A stretch of DNA of 64,000 nt from Sphaerisporangium fuscum. GTDB taxonomy: Bacteria; Actinomycetota; Actinomycetes; Streptosporangiales; Streptosporangiaceae. Below, piece after piece: positions 16,573 to 25,111 of the stretch; position 1 is the stretch's first letter, and the number at the start of each line of letters is the position of its first letter. The stretch is taken from contig NZ_JAHDTF010000044.1 of assembly GCF_018531465.1 (NCBI RefSeq), positions 19,758-83,757 on the forward strand. The letters run 5' to 3'. Made by a program: the position numbers and the translations under genes. The notes under the pieces were generated by a model, which did not search any database, was not told the origin of the DNA, and saw only the letters and a list, made by a program, of their open reading frames with translations.

Positions 16573-18360
16573 GTGCCACAGCTGCGTATAGCCCTCGCCC
16601 AGACCAATCCCGCGGTCGGCGACCTCGCCGCCAACGCCGACACGCTCGTCGAGTGGACACGTCGCGCCGCCGACCGCGGCGCGCACCTGGTCGTGTTCAC
16701 CGAGATGTTCCTCACCGGATATCCCGTCGAGGACCTGGTGCTGCGCACGTCGTTCGTCGACGCGTCGATCGCCACGCTCACGGCCACCGCCGCCCGGCTG
16801 GCCGACGAGGGGCTCGGCGAGATCCCGGTCGTCGTCGGATACGTCGACCGCTCCGGCATCACGCCGCGCCCGGGCCAGCCGAAGGGCGCGCCGCTCGACG
16901 CCGCCGCGCTCATCCATCGTGGCCGCGTGGTCACGCGCACGGCGAAGCACCACCTGCCCAACTACGGCGTGTTCGACGAATACCGCTATTTCATCCGCGG
17001 CGACCGCCTCCCGATCTTCCGGCTCCATGGTGTCGACGTGGCGATCGCGGTCTGCGAGGACCTCTGGCAGGACGGCGGGCCGGTGGCCGCCGTCGCCCAG
17101 GCCGGCGCGGGGCTGCTCGTGGTGCCCAACGCCTCGCCCTACGAGCGCGAGAAGGACGACGTCCGGCTGGAGCTGTGCGCCAACCGTGCCCGCGAGGCCG
17201 GGTGCGCCCTGGCGTACGCCAACCAGGTGGGCGGCCAGGACGAGCTGATCTTCGACGGCGACTCGATCGTGGTCGACGCCGCGGGCGAGCTGGTCGCCCG
17301 CGCGGGCCAGTTCCGCGAGGAGCTGCTGGTCACCGACCTGGAGCTGCCGCTCGCCGACCCGGCCGCCCGTCCCGGCTCCTTCCCGGTCGACGCCGGAGAC
17401 GGCACCACGATCACCGTCGAGCGGCTGGAGCTGTCGTCCGAGCCGCTTCCCGCCTACACCCCCGAGCCGCCGACCGTGGCACCGCGCCTGGACGACCTCG
17501 AGGAGGTCTACTCCGCGCTGGTCCTCGGCGTCCGCGACTACTTCACCAAGAACGGCTTCCGGTCGGTCATCCTCGGCCTGTCGGGAGGCATCGACTCGGC
17601 GCTGACGGCCACCATCGCGGCCGACGCCGTCGGCCCCGGGCAGGTCCATGTGGTGCTCATGCCTTCCCGCCACTCCTCCGAGCATTCGGTCAGCGACGCG
17701 CAGGACCTCGTCGAGCGGCAGGGGCTCAACTCCCGGGTGGTGCCGATCGAGGGCATCGTCGACGCCTTCGAGAAGGAGATCGACCTGCACGGCCTGGCCG
17801 CCGAGAACCTCCAGGCGCGGGTGCGGGGCATGCTGCTCATGAGCCTGTCCAACGAGCACGGCCACCTGGTCCTCACGACGGGCAACAAGAGCGAGCTCGC
17901 CACCGGCTACTCCACCCTCTACGGCGACTCGGCGGGCGGCTTCGCGCCCATCAAGGACGTCCTGAAGACGATGGTGTGGCAGCTGTCCACCTGGCGCAAC
18001 GCCCAGGTCGGCCACGAGAACGACCTGCTGCACCCCTTCGCCGTGCCGCCCATCCCGGAGAACTCCATCACCAAGGAGCCCAGCGCCGAGCTCCGGCCCG
18101 ACCAGCGCGACACCGACTCCCTCCCGCCGTACGACGTGCTCGACCGGCTGCTCTCCGACTACGTCGAGCACGACATGGGCAAGGGCGAGCTGATCGCGGC
18201 GGGGCACGACCCCGAGCTCGTGACGAGAGTGATCCGCCTGGTCGACCTCGCGGAGTACAAGCGCCGCCAGTATCCCCCGGGCCCCAAGATCACCCCCAAG
18301 AACTTCGGCCGCGACCGCCGCCTTCCGATCACCAACCGCTGGCGGGAGACCACCGCCTGA
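16573..18360 (+). CDS. nadE: Glutamine-dependent NAD+ synthetase
   Basis: A 595-residue fusion of a nitrilase-type glutaminase and an ATP-pyrophosphatase synthetase. It converts deamido-NAD (NaAD), ATP and glutamine to NAD+. The amidase triad is visible: Glu44 (VFTEMFLTGYP), Lys125 (TAKHHLPNYGVFDEY) and Cys161 (AVCEDLWQDGG). The synthetase P-loop SGGIDSA lies at 337-343 and GNKSELATGYSTLYGD further on. The length is usual for the long, glutamine-using form. I chose GTG because AAGGTGGAGA precedes it and MPQLRIALAQ is the family start; the frame extends nine codons further upstream. The 180 bp before it hold two DnaA-box-like nonamers. Confidence 0.95.
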   Translation: MPQLRIALAQTNPAVGDLAANADTLVEWTRRAADRGAHLVVFTEMFLTGYPVEDLVLRTSFVDASIATLTATAARLADEGLGEIPVVVGYVDRSGITPRPGQPKGAPLDAAALIHRGRVVTRTAKHHLPNYGVFDEYRYFIRGDRLPIFRLHGVDVAIAVCEDLWQDGGPVAAVAQAGAGLLVVPNASPYEREKDDVRLELCANRAREAGCALAYANQVGGQDELIFDGDSIVVDAAGELVARAGQFREELLVTDLELPLADPAARPGSFPVDAGDGTTITVERLELSSEPLPAYTPEPPTVAPRLDDLEEVYSALVLGVRDYFTKNGFRSVILGLSGGIDSALTATIAADAVGPGQVHVVLMPSRHSSEHSVSDAQDLVERQGLNSRVVPIEGIVDAFEKEIDLHGLAAENLQARVRGMLLMSLSNEHGHLVLTTGNKSELATGYSTLYGDSAGGFAPIKDVLKTMVWQLSTWRNAQVGHENDLLHPFAVPPIPENSITKEPSAELRPDQRDTDSLPPYDVLDRLLSDYVEHDMGKGELIAAGHDPELVTRVIRLVDLAEYKRRQYPPGPKITPKNFGRDRRLPITNRWRETTA

Positions 18361-18417
18361 CGCTCGCCCGGGGCCGGTGCGGCGGGCGGTTCGCAGGGCT
18401 GTGCCATGCTGGGCGAC

Positions 18418-19059
18418 ATGGGAGATCTTGGCGGCATCGACACCGTTCGCCGGAGTTATGACACCGTAGCCGAGAAGTACCTGGCCAACCTGGGTGACGA
18501 GCTCGCCGGCAAGCCGCTCGACCGGGCGCTGCTGGCGGCCCTCGCCGAGCAGACGGAGCCCGGTACGCCGATCGCCGACCTCGGCTGCGGGCCGGGGCAC
18601 GTCGCGGCCTGGCTCGCGGCGCGCGGGGCGACGACCGTCGGCATCGACCTGTCCCCCGGCATGGTGGCGGTGGGCCGCCGGGAGTATCCGGAAGTGGAGT
18701 TCCGCGAGGGCGACCTGGTGGCGCTCCCGGCCGAGGACGGCGAGTTCGGCTCGGCGGTCGCGTTCTACTCGATCATCCACATCCACCCGGACGACCTCCG
18801 CCGGGCCGTCGGGGAGGCCTACCGGGTGCTGCGCCCCTCGGGTCTCCTCCTCGTGTCGTTCCACGTCGGCTCGGAGGTGCGGCACGTGGAGGAGCTGTGG
18901 GGGCAGAAGGTCGACGTCGACTTCCGCTTCCTCGACCCCTCGCACGTCGCCGGTCTCCTGGAGGAGGCGGGCTTCGCCGTGGAGATGCGCATGGAGCGCG
19001 TCAACTACCCCCACGAGGTCGAGACCCGCCGCGCCTACCTCCTGGCCCGCCGCCCCTGA
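18418..19059 (+). CDS. SAM-dependent class I methyltransferase
   Basis: A 213-residue Rossmann-fold methyltransferase. Motif I is IADLGCGPGHVAAWLAARG, motif II TTVGIDLSPGMVAVGRR, followed by DLVALPAEDGEFGSAVAFYS. RRSYDTVAEKYL at the N-terminus is typical of small-molecule methyltransferases of the UbiE/Methyltransf_11 type. The substrate is unknown. An in-frame ATG four codons upstream is an alternative start; neither has a strong ribosome site. It is 57 bp from nadE and may be read from the same transcript. Confidence 0.8.
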   Translation: MGDLGGIDTVRRSYDTVAEKYLANLGDELAGKPLDRALLAALAEQTEPGTPIADLGCGPGHVAAWLAARGATTVGIDLSPGMVAVGRREYPEVEFREGDLVALPAEDGEFGSAVAFYSIIHIHPDDLRRAVGEAYRVLRPSGLLLVSFHVGSEVRHVEELWGQKVDVDFRFLDPSHVAGLLEEAGFAVEMRMERVNYPHEVETRRAYLLARRP

Positions 19060-19195
19060 CCCCGGCGCCTCCGCCCGGAACGCGCCCCGCCGTACGACGG
19101 CGCCGCCTTCGCCGTACCCTCGTCCCGCCCGTACCGGCGCCGGGAAGTACGCACTGACAGCAGGTGAGGGCGCCTCGGACGCCGCTGGAATACAC

Positions 19196-19291
19196 GACCC
19201 GCGCCCTCCGGTGGAGGAGCGGCGCGGGTCGGGCACGAAGACTCCTGGGAACACGCGACCCGCGCGCTCCGGTAGAGGAGCGGCGCGGGTC
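19196..19291. terminator. Two tandem bidirectional hairpins (duplicated terminator)
   Basis: Two near-identical hairpins spaced 61 bp apart. Each has GACCCGCGC and GCGCGGGTC arms with an inner CTCC/GGAG or similar pairing (19196-19230 and 19257-19291). They lie between a rightward methyltransferase and a leftward TetR gene, as expected for a terminator that serves both strands. The flanking sequence is also partly duplicated, so a tandem duplication of about 60 bp made the second copy. Confidence 0.65.
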
Positions 19292-19322
19292 GGGCGTGGA
19301 GATGGGGCCGGTGGGTCGCCGG

Positions 19323-19928
19323 TCAGGGGCGTAGGCCTGTGAGCATCTGGTCGGTGATGCGTACGGCGATGTCGGGGGAGAGGGCGTCGTCGAGGTCGCG
19401 CCATTTGGTGAGGAACAGCATCGTGCCGCTCAGCGTCGCCATCGCCACCTCGACGTCGACGTCGGGGCGCAGCTCGCCGCTGTCGACGCCGCGCTGGATG
19501 ATCCTGCGCAGCGCCTCCCGTCGCGGCTTGACGGCGATCTCGCGGAACCGCTCGGCGAGATGCGGGAAGCGGTCGGACTCGCCCAGCGCGATGTTGATGA
19601 TGCAGCGGGTACGCGCGTGGCTGCTCTCCTGCCGCATCAGCTCGAGGTAGCTGATGATGTCGTCGCGCACGGACTTCCCGGGCAGCTCCGGCAGCGGCGG
19701 CTTGAGGGTGGCGAGCGCGTCGACGACGAGGTCCTCCTTGTTGGACCAGCGCCGGTAGATGGTGGTCTTCCCGACGCCCGCCCGCGCGGCGATCGCCTCG
19801 ATGGACAGCTCGGCCACGCCGGTGCCCTCGGCGAGCATGTCGATCGTCGCGTCGATGATCGCCTTCTCCGCCTTCTCGCTGCGGGGACGGCCCGGCGTGC
19901 GCGCCGCCCCCATCTGCTCAGTCACCAT
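19323..19928 (-). CDS. TetR-family repressor
   Basis: A 201-residue TetR regulator. The N-terminal helix-turn-helix is clear: IEAIAARAGVGKTTIYRRWS followed by NKEDLVVDAL. The C-terminal ligand domain is generic (TetR_C type with MLFLTKWRDLD). The ATG lies 7 bp beyond the stop of the DHA2-type efflux gene, so the two form an operon with the pump first. It probably binds the repeated sequences upstream of the pump gene and responds to a pump substrate. Confidence 0.85.
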   Translation of the reverse strand: MVTEQMGAARTPGRPRSEKAEKAIIDATIDMLAEGTGVAELSIEAIAARAGVGKTTIYRRWSNKEDLVVDALATLKPPLPELPGKSVRDDIISYLELMRQESSHARTRCIINIALGESDRFPHLAERFREIAVKPRREALRRIIQRGVDSGELRPDVDVEVAMATLSGTMLFLTKWRDLDDALSPDIAVRITDQMLTGLRP

Positions 19929-19935
19929 GGTCAGA

Positions 19936-21495
19936 TCACACTACTGCCGGTTCCTTGCTTTCGGGGCGTGTCGGCACCGCATCGGCCGGCTGCTTGCCGG
20001 GAAGCCACTTGGCGACGACCGCTGCCCCGATCAGCGCGACCACGGCGCCGCACAGGGCGGTGATGTGCATGCCGTCCATGAACGCCTGCTTGGCGGGCGC
20101 GACGAGCGCGGCGCCGCGGGGGCCGAGCGCCTGGGCGACGCCCATGGTGGCCGTGATCGACTCGCCCGCGGTGTGCCGGATGTTCTCCGGGAGCACGGAC
20201 AGCGCCGGGGCCATGTTGTCACGGTAGGTGGCCGACAGGATCGACCCGAGGATGGCCACGCCGAGCGCGCCGCCCACCTGCCGGACGGTGTTGGTCATGG
20301 CCGAGCCCACGCCGGCCTTCTCGCGCGGCAGCGAGGACATGACGGCCTCGGTCGCCGGCGGGTTGATGTTGGCCATGGCCGCGCCCTGGACGAAACCGAT
20401 GATCTCGAAGACCCAGATCGGGGTGTCGACCTTGAGGAAGGAGTAGCTCACCAGCGCGCCGGCCACGACCACCAGGCTGGTGGTGGCGACGGCCTTGCCG
20501 CCGAACCGCCGCACCATCTGGGCGCTCAGCGGGGAGAAGATCAGCTGGGCCGCGGCGAACGGCAGGACGAGGGCGCCGGCCTCCAGCGGGGTGTAGTTCT
20601 TGACGATCTGCAGGTAGAACGCCATGAAGAACATCACGCCCATCATCGCGAAGAACACCAGGCCGACGCTGGCGACGGCCGTGGAGAACCTGGCGATGCC
20701 GAAGTACCGCACGTCGAAGGCGGGGTGGGCCGTACGGCGCTCGTGCCAGACGAAGGCCGCGAGCACCAGGACACCGGCGATGCCGGGCGCCCAGACCTCG
20801 GGGTCGGTCACCGTGCCGAGCTCGCCGCCCTTGATGATGCCGTAGACCACGCCGACCAGACCGATGATCGACAGCAGCACGCCGACGGGGTCGAGCTGGG
20901 CCTTGTCGGGGTTCCTCGACTCGGGCACCAGGAACGCGATCAGCACCGAGCTGATGGCCACGACCGGCACGTTGACCAGGAACACCGAGCCCCACCAGAA
21001 GTGCTCCAGCAGCAGGCCGCCGGTGATCGGGCCGATGGCGATGGCGAGGCCGACGCCGCCCGCCCAGATGCCGATGGCCTTGCCGCGCTCCTGGGGCGCG
21101 AAGACGTTGGAGATGATCGCCAAGGTCGCGGGCATGACGGCGGCGCCGCCGAGGCCCATGGCCGCCCGAGCGAAGATCAGCTGTGTCGGGTCCTGCGAGT
21201 AGGCGCTGGCGAGGGAGGCCAGGCCGAACAGCACCATGCCGACCTGCAACATGCGCTTGCGCCCGAACCGGTCGCCCAGCACGCCGAAGGTGAACAACAG
21301 GCCCGCGAAGACAAGTGTGTAGGAGTTGATCGCCCACTCGAGCTGGCTCTGGGTGGCCCCGAGCCCGGCGACCGGGTCGGAGATCACCTTCAGTGCGACG
21401 TTCAGAATCGTGTTGTCAAGGACGATGGCCAGCAGGCTGAACACCATCACGCCGAGGATCTGCCATCGGCGCGGGTGACCTGTCGGTTGATCCAC
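19936..21495 (-). CDS. DHA2-family MFS drug efflux permease (EmrB/QacA type)
   Basis: A 519-residue permease with about 14 hydrophobic helices, the size of DHA2 proton-coupled drug exporters. Motif A is visible as LGDRFGRKRML after helix 2. Helix 1 carries VMVFSLLAIVLDNTILNVAL, the DHA2 pattern with an acidic residue, and helix 5 the expected G-x-x-x-G-P-x-x-G region (IAIGPITGGLL). The GTG start follows CTGGGGGGCAC. It is followed by tetR in the same operon, and its upstream region holds two inverted 18-bp operator-like elements. Substrate unknown; toxic organic cations or antibiotics are typical. Confidence 0.88.
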   Translation of the reverse strand: MDQPTGHPRRWQILGVMVFSLLAIVLDNTILNVALKVISDPVAGLGATQSQLEWAINSYTLVFAGLLFTFGVLGDRFGRKRMLQVGMVLFGLASLASAYSQDPTQLIFARAAMGLGGAAVMPATLAIISNVFAPQERGKAIGIWAGGVGLAIAIGPITGGLLLEHFWWGSVFLVNVPVVAISSVLIAFLVPESRNPDKAQLDPVGVLLSIIGLVGVVYGIIKGGELGTVTDPEVWAPGIAGVLVLAAFVWHERRTAHPAFDVRYFGIARFSTAVASVGLVFFAMMGVMFFMAFYLQIVKNYTPLEAGALVLPFAAAQLIFSPLSAQMVRRFGGKAVATTSLVVVAGALVSYSFLKVDTPIWVFEIIGFVQGAAMANINPPATEAVMSSLPREKAGVGSAMTNTVRQVGGALGVAILGSILSATYRDNMAPALSVLPENIRHTAGESITATMGVAQALGPRGAALVAPAKQAFMDGMHITALCGAVVALIGAAVVAKWLPGKQPADAVPTRPESKEPAVV

Positions 21496-21529
21496 TGTGC
21501 CCCCCAGTTAGGAATCAGTAGTCCAGTTT

Positions 21530-21591
21530 CGATACGGTTGAGTTTCGCTACGCCACCGTAGCGGTTCCTGATTCGATACGCAACCGTCTCG
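21530..21591. promoter_or_regulatory. Pair of operator-like 18-bp elements upstream of the efflux/tetR operon
   Basis: CGATACGGTTGAGTTTCG (21530-21547) and, on the other strand, CGAGACGGTTGCGTATCG (21574-21591) match at 15 of 18 positions, so they form an inverted pair. They start 35 bp above the efflux start codon, in a stretch that is AT-richer than the genes. TetR autoregulation through these sites is likely; the core promoter itself was not resolved. Confidence 0.5.
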
Positions 21592-21832
21592 TTTCGATAT
21601 TCCCCACGGGCACCCCTGCGCCGTACGGCCGGGTAGCCTGGCGGGGCCGGCCCCAAGGCCGATCACACCCCTGTTTCCTCACGTCAGGGCATCCGCGACA
21701 AGTCGGGGTGACCACCGAGGAGTGAAGGGATGAGGAGGGGGCAGCCCGGGTGTTGCCATGGCGGTCAGGCATGCGATGATCTGACCGTCCGGGGACGCCA
21801 CAAGGGCGCCTCGAGGCCTGGAGGGATCCATG

Positions 21833-22684
21833 ATGTCCTCTACGTCAAGCATTTCCGGCTCGCCGACCACTCTCTACGGCGGCAAGGCCGGGCGGAGGGT
21901 CACCGTCCGCGACATCTCGGCCGCCAAGGAGCGCGGCGAGAAGTGGCCGATGGTCACCGCCTACGACGCGATGACGGCGAAGGTCTTCGACGAGGCGGGA
22001 ATCCCCGTCATGCTCGTCGGCGACTCGGCGGCCATGGTCGTCTACGGCTACGACTCCACCCTTCCCGTCTCGGTCGACGACCTCGTCCCGCTGACGGCGG
22101 CGGTCGTGCGCGGCTCGTCGCGCGCGATGGTGGTGGCCGACCTGCCGTTCGGCTCCTACCAGTCGTCGCCGCAGCAGGCCCTCGAGTCGGCGGCGCGGTT
22201 CATGAAGGAGGCGGGCGCCCACGCGGTCAAGCTCGAAGGCGGCCGGCGCGTGCTCCCGCAGGTCGAGACGCTGGTCTCGGCCGGCATCCCCGTCATGGGC
22301 CACCTCGGCCTGACCCCGCAGTCGGTCAACGTCTTCGGCGGCTACCGCGTGCAGGGGCGCGGGCAGTCGGGCGACGAGCTGATGGCCGACGCCAAGGCGC
22401 TGGAGCACGCCGGCGCGTTCTCCGTCGTCCTCGAGTGCGTCCCCAGCGAGCTCGCCGCGCGGGTCACCGACGCCCTGTCGATCCCCACGATCGGCATCGG
22501 CGCCGGCCCCTCATGTGACGCCCAGGTGCTGGTCTGGCAGGACCTCATGGGGCTCACGCCGCACCCGGCGAAGTTCGTCAAGAAGTACTTCGACCTCGCC
22601 GGCGAGATGGACCACGCGGTCCGCGCCTTCGCCGACGAGGTCGTCTCCGGCGCCTTCCCCGCCCCGGAGCACAGCTACCGCTGA
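21833..22684 (+). CDS. panB: 3-methyl-2-oxobutanoate hydroxymethyltransferase
   Basis: A 283-residue enzyme of pantothenate synthesis. It transfers a hydroxymethyl group from 5,10-methylene-THF to alpha-ketoisovalerate, giving ketopantoate. Family motifs are intact: MVTAYDAMTAKVFDEAGIPV, LVGDSAAMVVYGYDSTLPV (Mg-binding Asp), GAHAVKLEGG, MGHLGLTPQSVNVFGGYRVQ and IPTIGIGAGPSCDAQVLVW. The usual length is 260-285. Two ATG codons are adjacent; GGAGGG gives 7-bp spacing to the second, which I used. It stands alone, followed by a strong hairpin. Confidence 0.95.
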   Translation: MSSTSSISGSPTTLYGGKAGRRVTVRDISAAKERGEKWPMVTAYDAMTAKVFDEAGIPVMLVGDSAAMVVYGYDSTLPVSVDDLVPLTAAVVRGSSRAMVVADLPFGSYQSSPQQALESAARFMKEAGAHAVKLEGGRRVLPQVETLVSAGIPVMGHLGLTPQSVNVFGGYRVQGRGQSGDELMADAKALEHAGAFSVVLECVPSELAARVTDALSIPTIGIGAGPSCDAQVLVWQDLMGLTPHPAKFVKKYFDLAGEMDHAVRAFADEVVSGAFPAPEHSYR

Positions 22685-22690
22685 CCCACG

Positions 22691-22730
22691 GTCCCCTTGT
22701 CGCCGCCCCATCCACCGGCGACAAGGGGAC
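22691..22730. terminator. Perfect 14-bp hairpin, bidirectional terminator
   Basis: GTCCCCTTGTCGCC and its exact complement flank a 12-nt loop, 6 bp after panB and 30 bp from the end of the convergent dehydratase gene. It should stop transcription from both sides. Confidence 0.8.
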
Positions 22731-22760
22731 GCCCCGGCGCCGATCGGAAGAAGGGCCCGG

Positions 22761-23681
22761 TCAGGTCAGGGTGGCGGGGTCGGTGTTGGCGCCGCAGACG
22801 ACGACGGCCACGCGCTCGCCGGGGGCGGGAGCGTAGGCGCCGGAGCGGAGCGCCGCGAGCGCCGCGGCGCCCGCGTGCTCGGCGGCGACGCGATGGTCGC
22901 GCCACAGCTCCCTGCGGGCCTCGATGATGGCGTCGTCGGTGACCAGGACGGACCTCACCCCCGCGGCCGTGACCGTGTCGAAGGCGATGCGCCCGATCCG
23001 GCTCGCGCCGAGCGAGTCGGCGGCCACGCCGCTCACCTCGACCAGTACCGGCTCCTGCCGTGCCAGGGCCTCGTGCAGGGTGGGGATGCGTTCGGGCTCC
23101 ACGGCGACGACCCGGGCGGCGCCCGCGACGGCGGCCGTGATGCCGCCGATCAGCCCGCCGCCGCCGACCGCGACGAGGATCGTGTCGACTCCCCCGCCGT
23201 CGCGCGCCTGGTCGAGGATCTCCAGTCCGACGGTGCCCTGCCCCGCCACCACCTCGGCCTGGTCGTAGGCGTGGATCTCCAGCGCACCGGTCTCGGCGGC
23301 CCGCTTCGCCGACGCCTCGTACGCCTCGGCGAAGATCGCCCCGGTCTGGTGGACGTGGGCGCCGAGCGCCCGCAGCCCCGCGACCTTCACCGGTGAGGAG
23401 ATCACCGGGACGAAGATCTCGGCGCGTACGCCGAGCACCCGCGCGGCGTACGCCACGGCGAGCCCGTGGTTGCCGCCGCTGGCCGCGATGATCCCCGCCT
23501 CCGGAAGGTGCTCGGCCGCCAGGATGCGGTTGAAGGCGCCGCGGACCTTGAACGACCCGGAGTGCTGCAGGCTCTCGAGCTTGAGCAGCGGCCCCGGCCC
23601 GCCGTCGAGCAAGGGGGTACGGCGGACGTGCCCGGCGATCCGTTCGGCCGCGCGCTGGACGTCCTCTCGTGTCAGAAGCAT
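22761..23681 (-). CDS. Threonine/serine dehydratase-like PLP enzyme
   Basis: A 306-residue fold-type II PLP enzyme. Lys45 in SGSFKVRGAFN binds PLP; ASGGNHGLAVAYAA and VAVGGGGLIGGI are the phosphate-binding and glycine-rich loops. It lacks the C-terminal ACT/regulatory domain of biosynthetic IlvA, so it is the short catabolic-type threonine ammonia-lyase or a serine/threonine dehydratase (threonine to 2-oxobutanoate plus ammonia). A serine racemase role cannot be excluded. It runs in the same direction as the Cys/Met PLP gene upstream, but a strong hairpin lies between them. Confidence 0.82.
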   Translation of the reverse strand: MLLTREDVQRAAERIAGHVRRTPLLDGGPGPLLKLESLQHSGSFKVRGAFNRILAAEHLPEAGIIAASGGNHGLAVAYAARVLGVRAEIFVPVISSPVKVAGLRALGAHVHQTGAIFAEAYEASAKRAAETGALEIHAYDQAEVVAGQGTVGLEILDQARDGGGVDTILVAVGGGGLIGGITAAVAGAARVVAVEPERIPTLHEALARQEPVLVEVSGVAADSLGASRIGRIAFDTVTAAGVRSVLVTDDAIIEARRELWRDHRVAAEHAGAAALAALRSGAYAPAPGERVAVVVCGANTDPATLT

Positions 23682-23733
23682 CGCGTCACCCTAATCCCAT
23701 TTCCCGTACGTCGCCCTCATCGGCCTGGCCGCG

Positions 23734-23766
23734 CACCCTCCACCCCGGGAGCCGGGGCGGAGGGTG
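23734..23766 (-). terminator. Hairpin terminator after the Cys/Met PLP-enzyme gene
   Basis: CACCCTCC-A-CCCCGG, loop GAG, CCGGGG-C-GGAGGGTG: a 14-pair stem with one internal mismatch, ending 7 bp from the stop codon. Confidence 0.75.
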
Positions 23767-23772
23767 ACGGGT

Positions 23773-24951
23773 CTAGCTCTGGGCGAGGGCCTGCTCGAAG
23801 TCGGCCCAGAGGTCGTCCGGGTGCTCGATGCCGACCGCCACGCGGACGGTGCCCTCGCCGATGCCCGAACGCGCGAGCTCCTCGGCGGTCAGCGACCGGT
23901 GGGACGTCGTCGCCGGGTGGAGGATCAGCGTCTCGACGCCGCCGAGGGACGGGGCGAGCAGCGCGAGCCGTACCGAGCTCATGAACTTCTCGCCGGCGGC
24001 GCGCCCGCCCACCAGGTCGAACGAGAAGACCGCCCCGAAGCCGGGCAGCAGCCCGGCTGCCAGCTCGTAGGACGGGTGGCCGGGCAGGCCGGGCCAGTGG
24101 ACGGCGGCCACGGCGGGATGCTCGGCGAGGCGGGTGGCCAGCACGCGGGTGTTGTCGCAGTGCCGCGCCATGCGCAGCGGGAGCGTCTGCAGGCCGCGCA
24201 GCGTCAGCCAGGCGGCGAACGGGTCGAAGGTGGCGCCGAGCTCGCCGGCGAACGACCAGATCTTGCGGTACATCGCGTCGTCGGCGAACACGGCGATCCC
24301 GCCCAGCAGGTCGCTGTGGCCGCTGAGGAACTTCGTCATGGAGTGGACGACGATGTCGGCCCCGTGCTCCAGGGGCCGGCACAGCACCGGCGAGGCGAAG
24401 GTGTTGTCGACCACGGTGACCACGCCCGCCTCCCTGGCGGCCGCGCACATGCCGGGCAGGTCGGCGACCTGGGTCATCGGGTTGGCGATGGTCTCCAGGT
24501 AGAGCATCTTCGTCTCCGGGCGGACCGCCTGGCGCACCGCGTCCGGGTCGGCCTCGGGCACGTAGGTGACCGAGACGCCGAACCGCCTGGTCAGGTCGTT
24601 GACCAGCGCGGCCGTGCCGCCGTACAGGGCCTTCTGCGCGATCAGGTGGTCGCCGGCCCCGAGGAGGCCGAGCAGCACGGCGCTGATCGCCCCCATGCCG
24701 GATGCCGTCGCGACCGCCGCGACCCCGCCCTCCAGGCCGGCGACGGCCTCCTCCAGGACCCGCACGGTGGGGTTGCCGTGCCGCCCGTACACGAACGCGC
24801 CGTCGGGCCGGCTCATGCCGTCGGCGAAGACGGCCGGGTCGTCGAAGGCGAATCCCGAGGTCTGGTAGATGGGGGTCGTGATCGGCACGCTGCCGTTCAG
24901 GGGTGGCTTCGGCAGGTGGACGGCGCGGGTGTCCGGATGCAGAGAAGTCAT
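23773..24951 (-). CDS. Cys/Met metabolism PLP-dependent enzyme (cystathionine gamma-synthase/lyase family)
   Basis: A 392-residue fold-type I PLP enzyme. The N-terminus HPDTRAVHLPKPPLNGSVPI, then TTPIYQTSGFAF, and YGRHGNPTVRVLE are family hallmarks; Lys207 in SMTKFLSGHSD binds PLP; SLGGVETLILHPATTSH closes the active site. Members do cystathionine gamma-synthase, gamma-lyase, methionine gamma-lyase or O-acylhomoserine sulfhydrylase chemistry, which cannot be separated by eye. The ATG giving MTSLHPDTRAVH is the family start; the frame extends 24 codons further but that part is not conserved-looking. A neighbouring threonine dehydratase also makes 2-oxobutanoate, hinting at amino-acid breakdown. 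Confidence 0.85.
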   Translation of the reverse strand: MTSLHPDTRAVHLPKPPLNGSVPITTPIYQTSGFAFDDPAVFADGMSRPDGAFVYGRHGNPTVRVLEEAVAGLEGGVAAVATASGMGAISAVLLGLLGAGDHLIAQKALYGGTAALVNDLTRRFGVSVTYVPEADPDAVRQAVRPETKMLYLETIANPMTQVADLPGMCAAAREAGVVTVVDNTFASPVLCRPLEHGADIVVHSMTKFLSGHSDLLGGIAVFADDAMYRKIWSFAGELGATFDPFAAWLTLRGLQTLPLRMARHCDNTRVLATRLAEHPAVAAVHWPGLPGHPSYELAAGLLPGFGAVFSFDLVGGRAAGEKFMSSVRLALLAPSLGGVETLILHPATTSHRSLTAEELARSGIGEGTVRVAVGIEHPDDLWADFEQALAQS

Positions 24952-25111
24952 ATCGTCCAGCTTGCTGTCGCGGGGGTCATTCCGCTTCCGAAAAAACGAC
25001 AAGTGCCGCGGAAGATCCGCCATGCCCGGTGCGTGGGCCTTCGGCGCCGGAGCCGGCGCTCACCGGCACGTCCACACCCTATCCGCCCTGAAACGACGGC
25101 TCCGGCACAGG

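Noticed and set aside
12085..19404. A 2439-codon open frame on the minus strand
   Set aside because: Only its C-terminal 320 codons (ArsR-type regulator) are real. The rest is antisense to well-recognised MFS, kinase, nadE and methyltransferase genes and comes from the GC-rich third-position bias.
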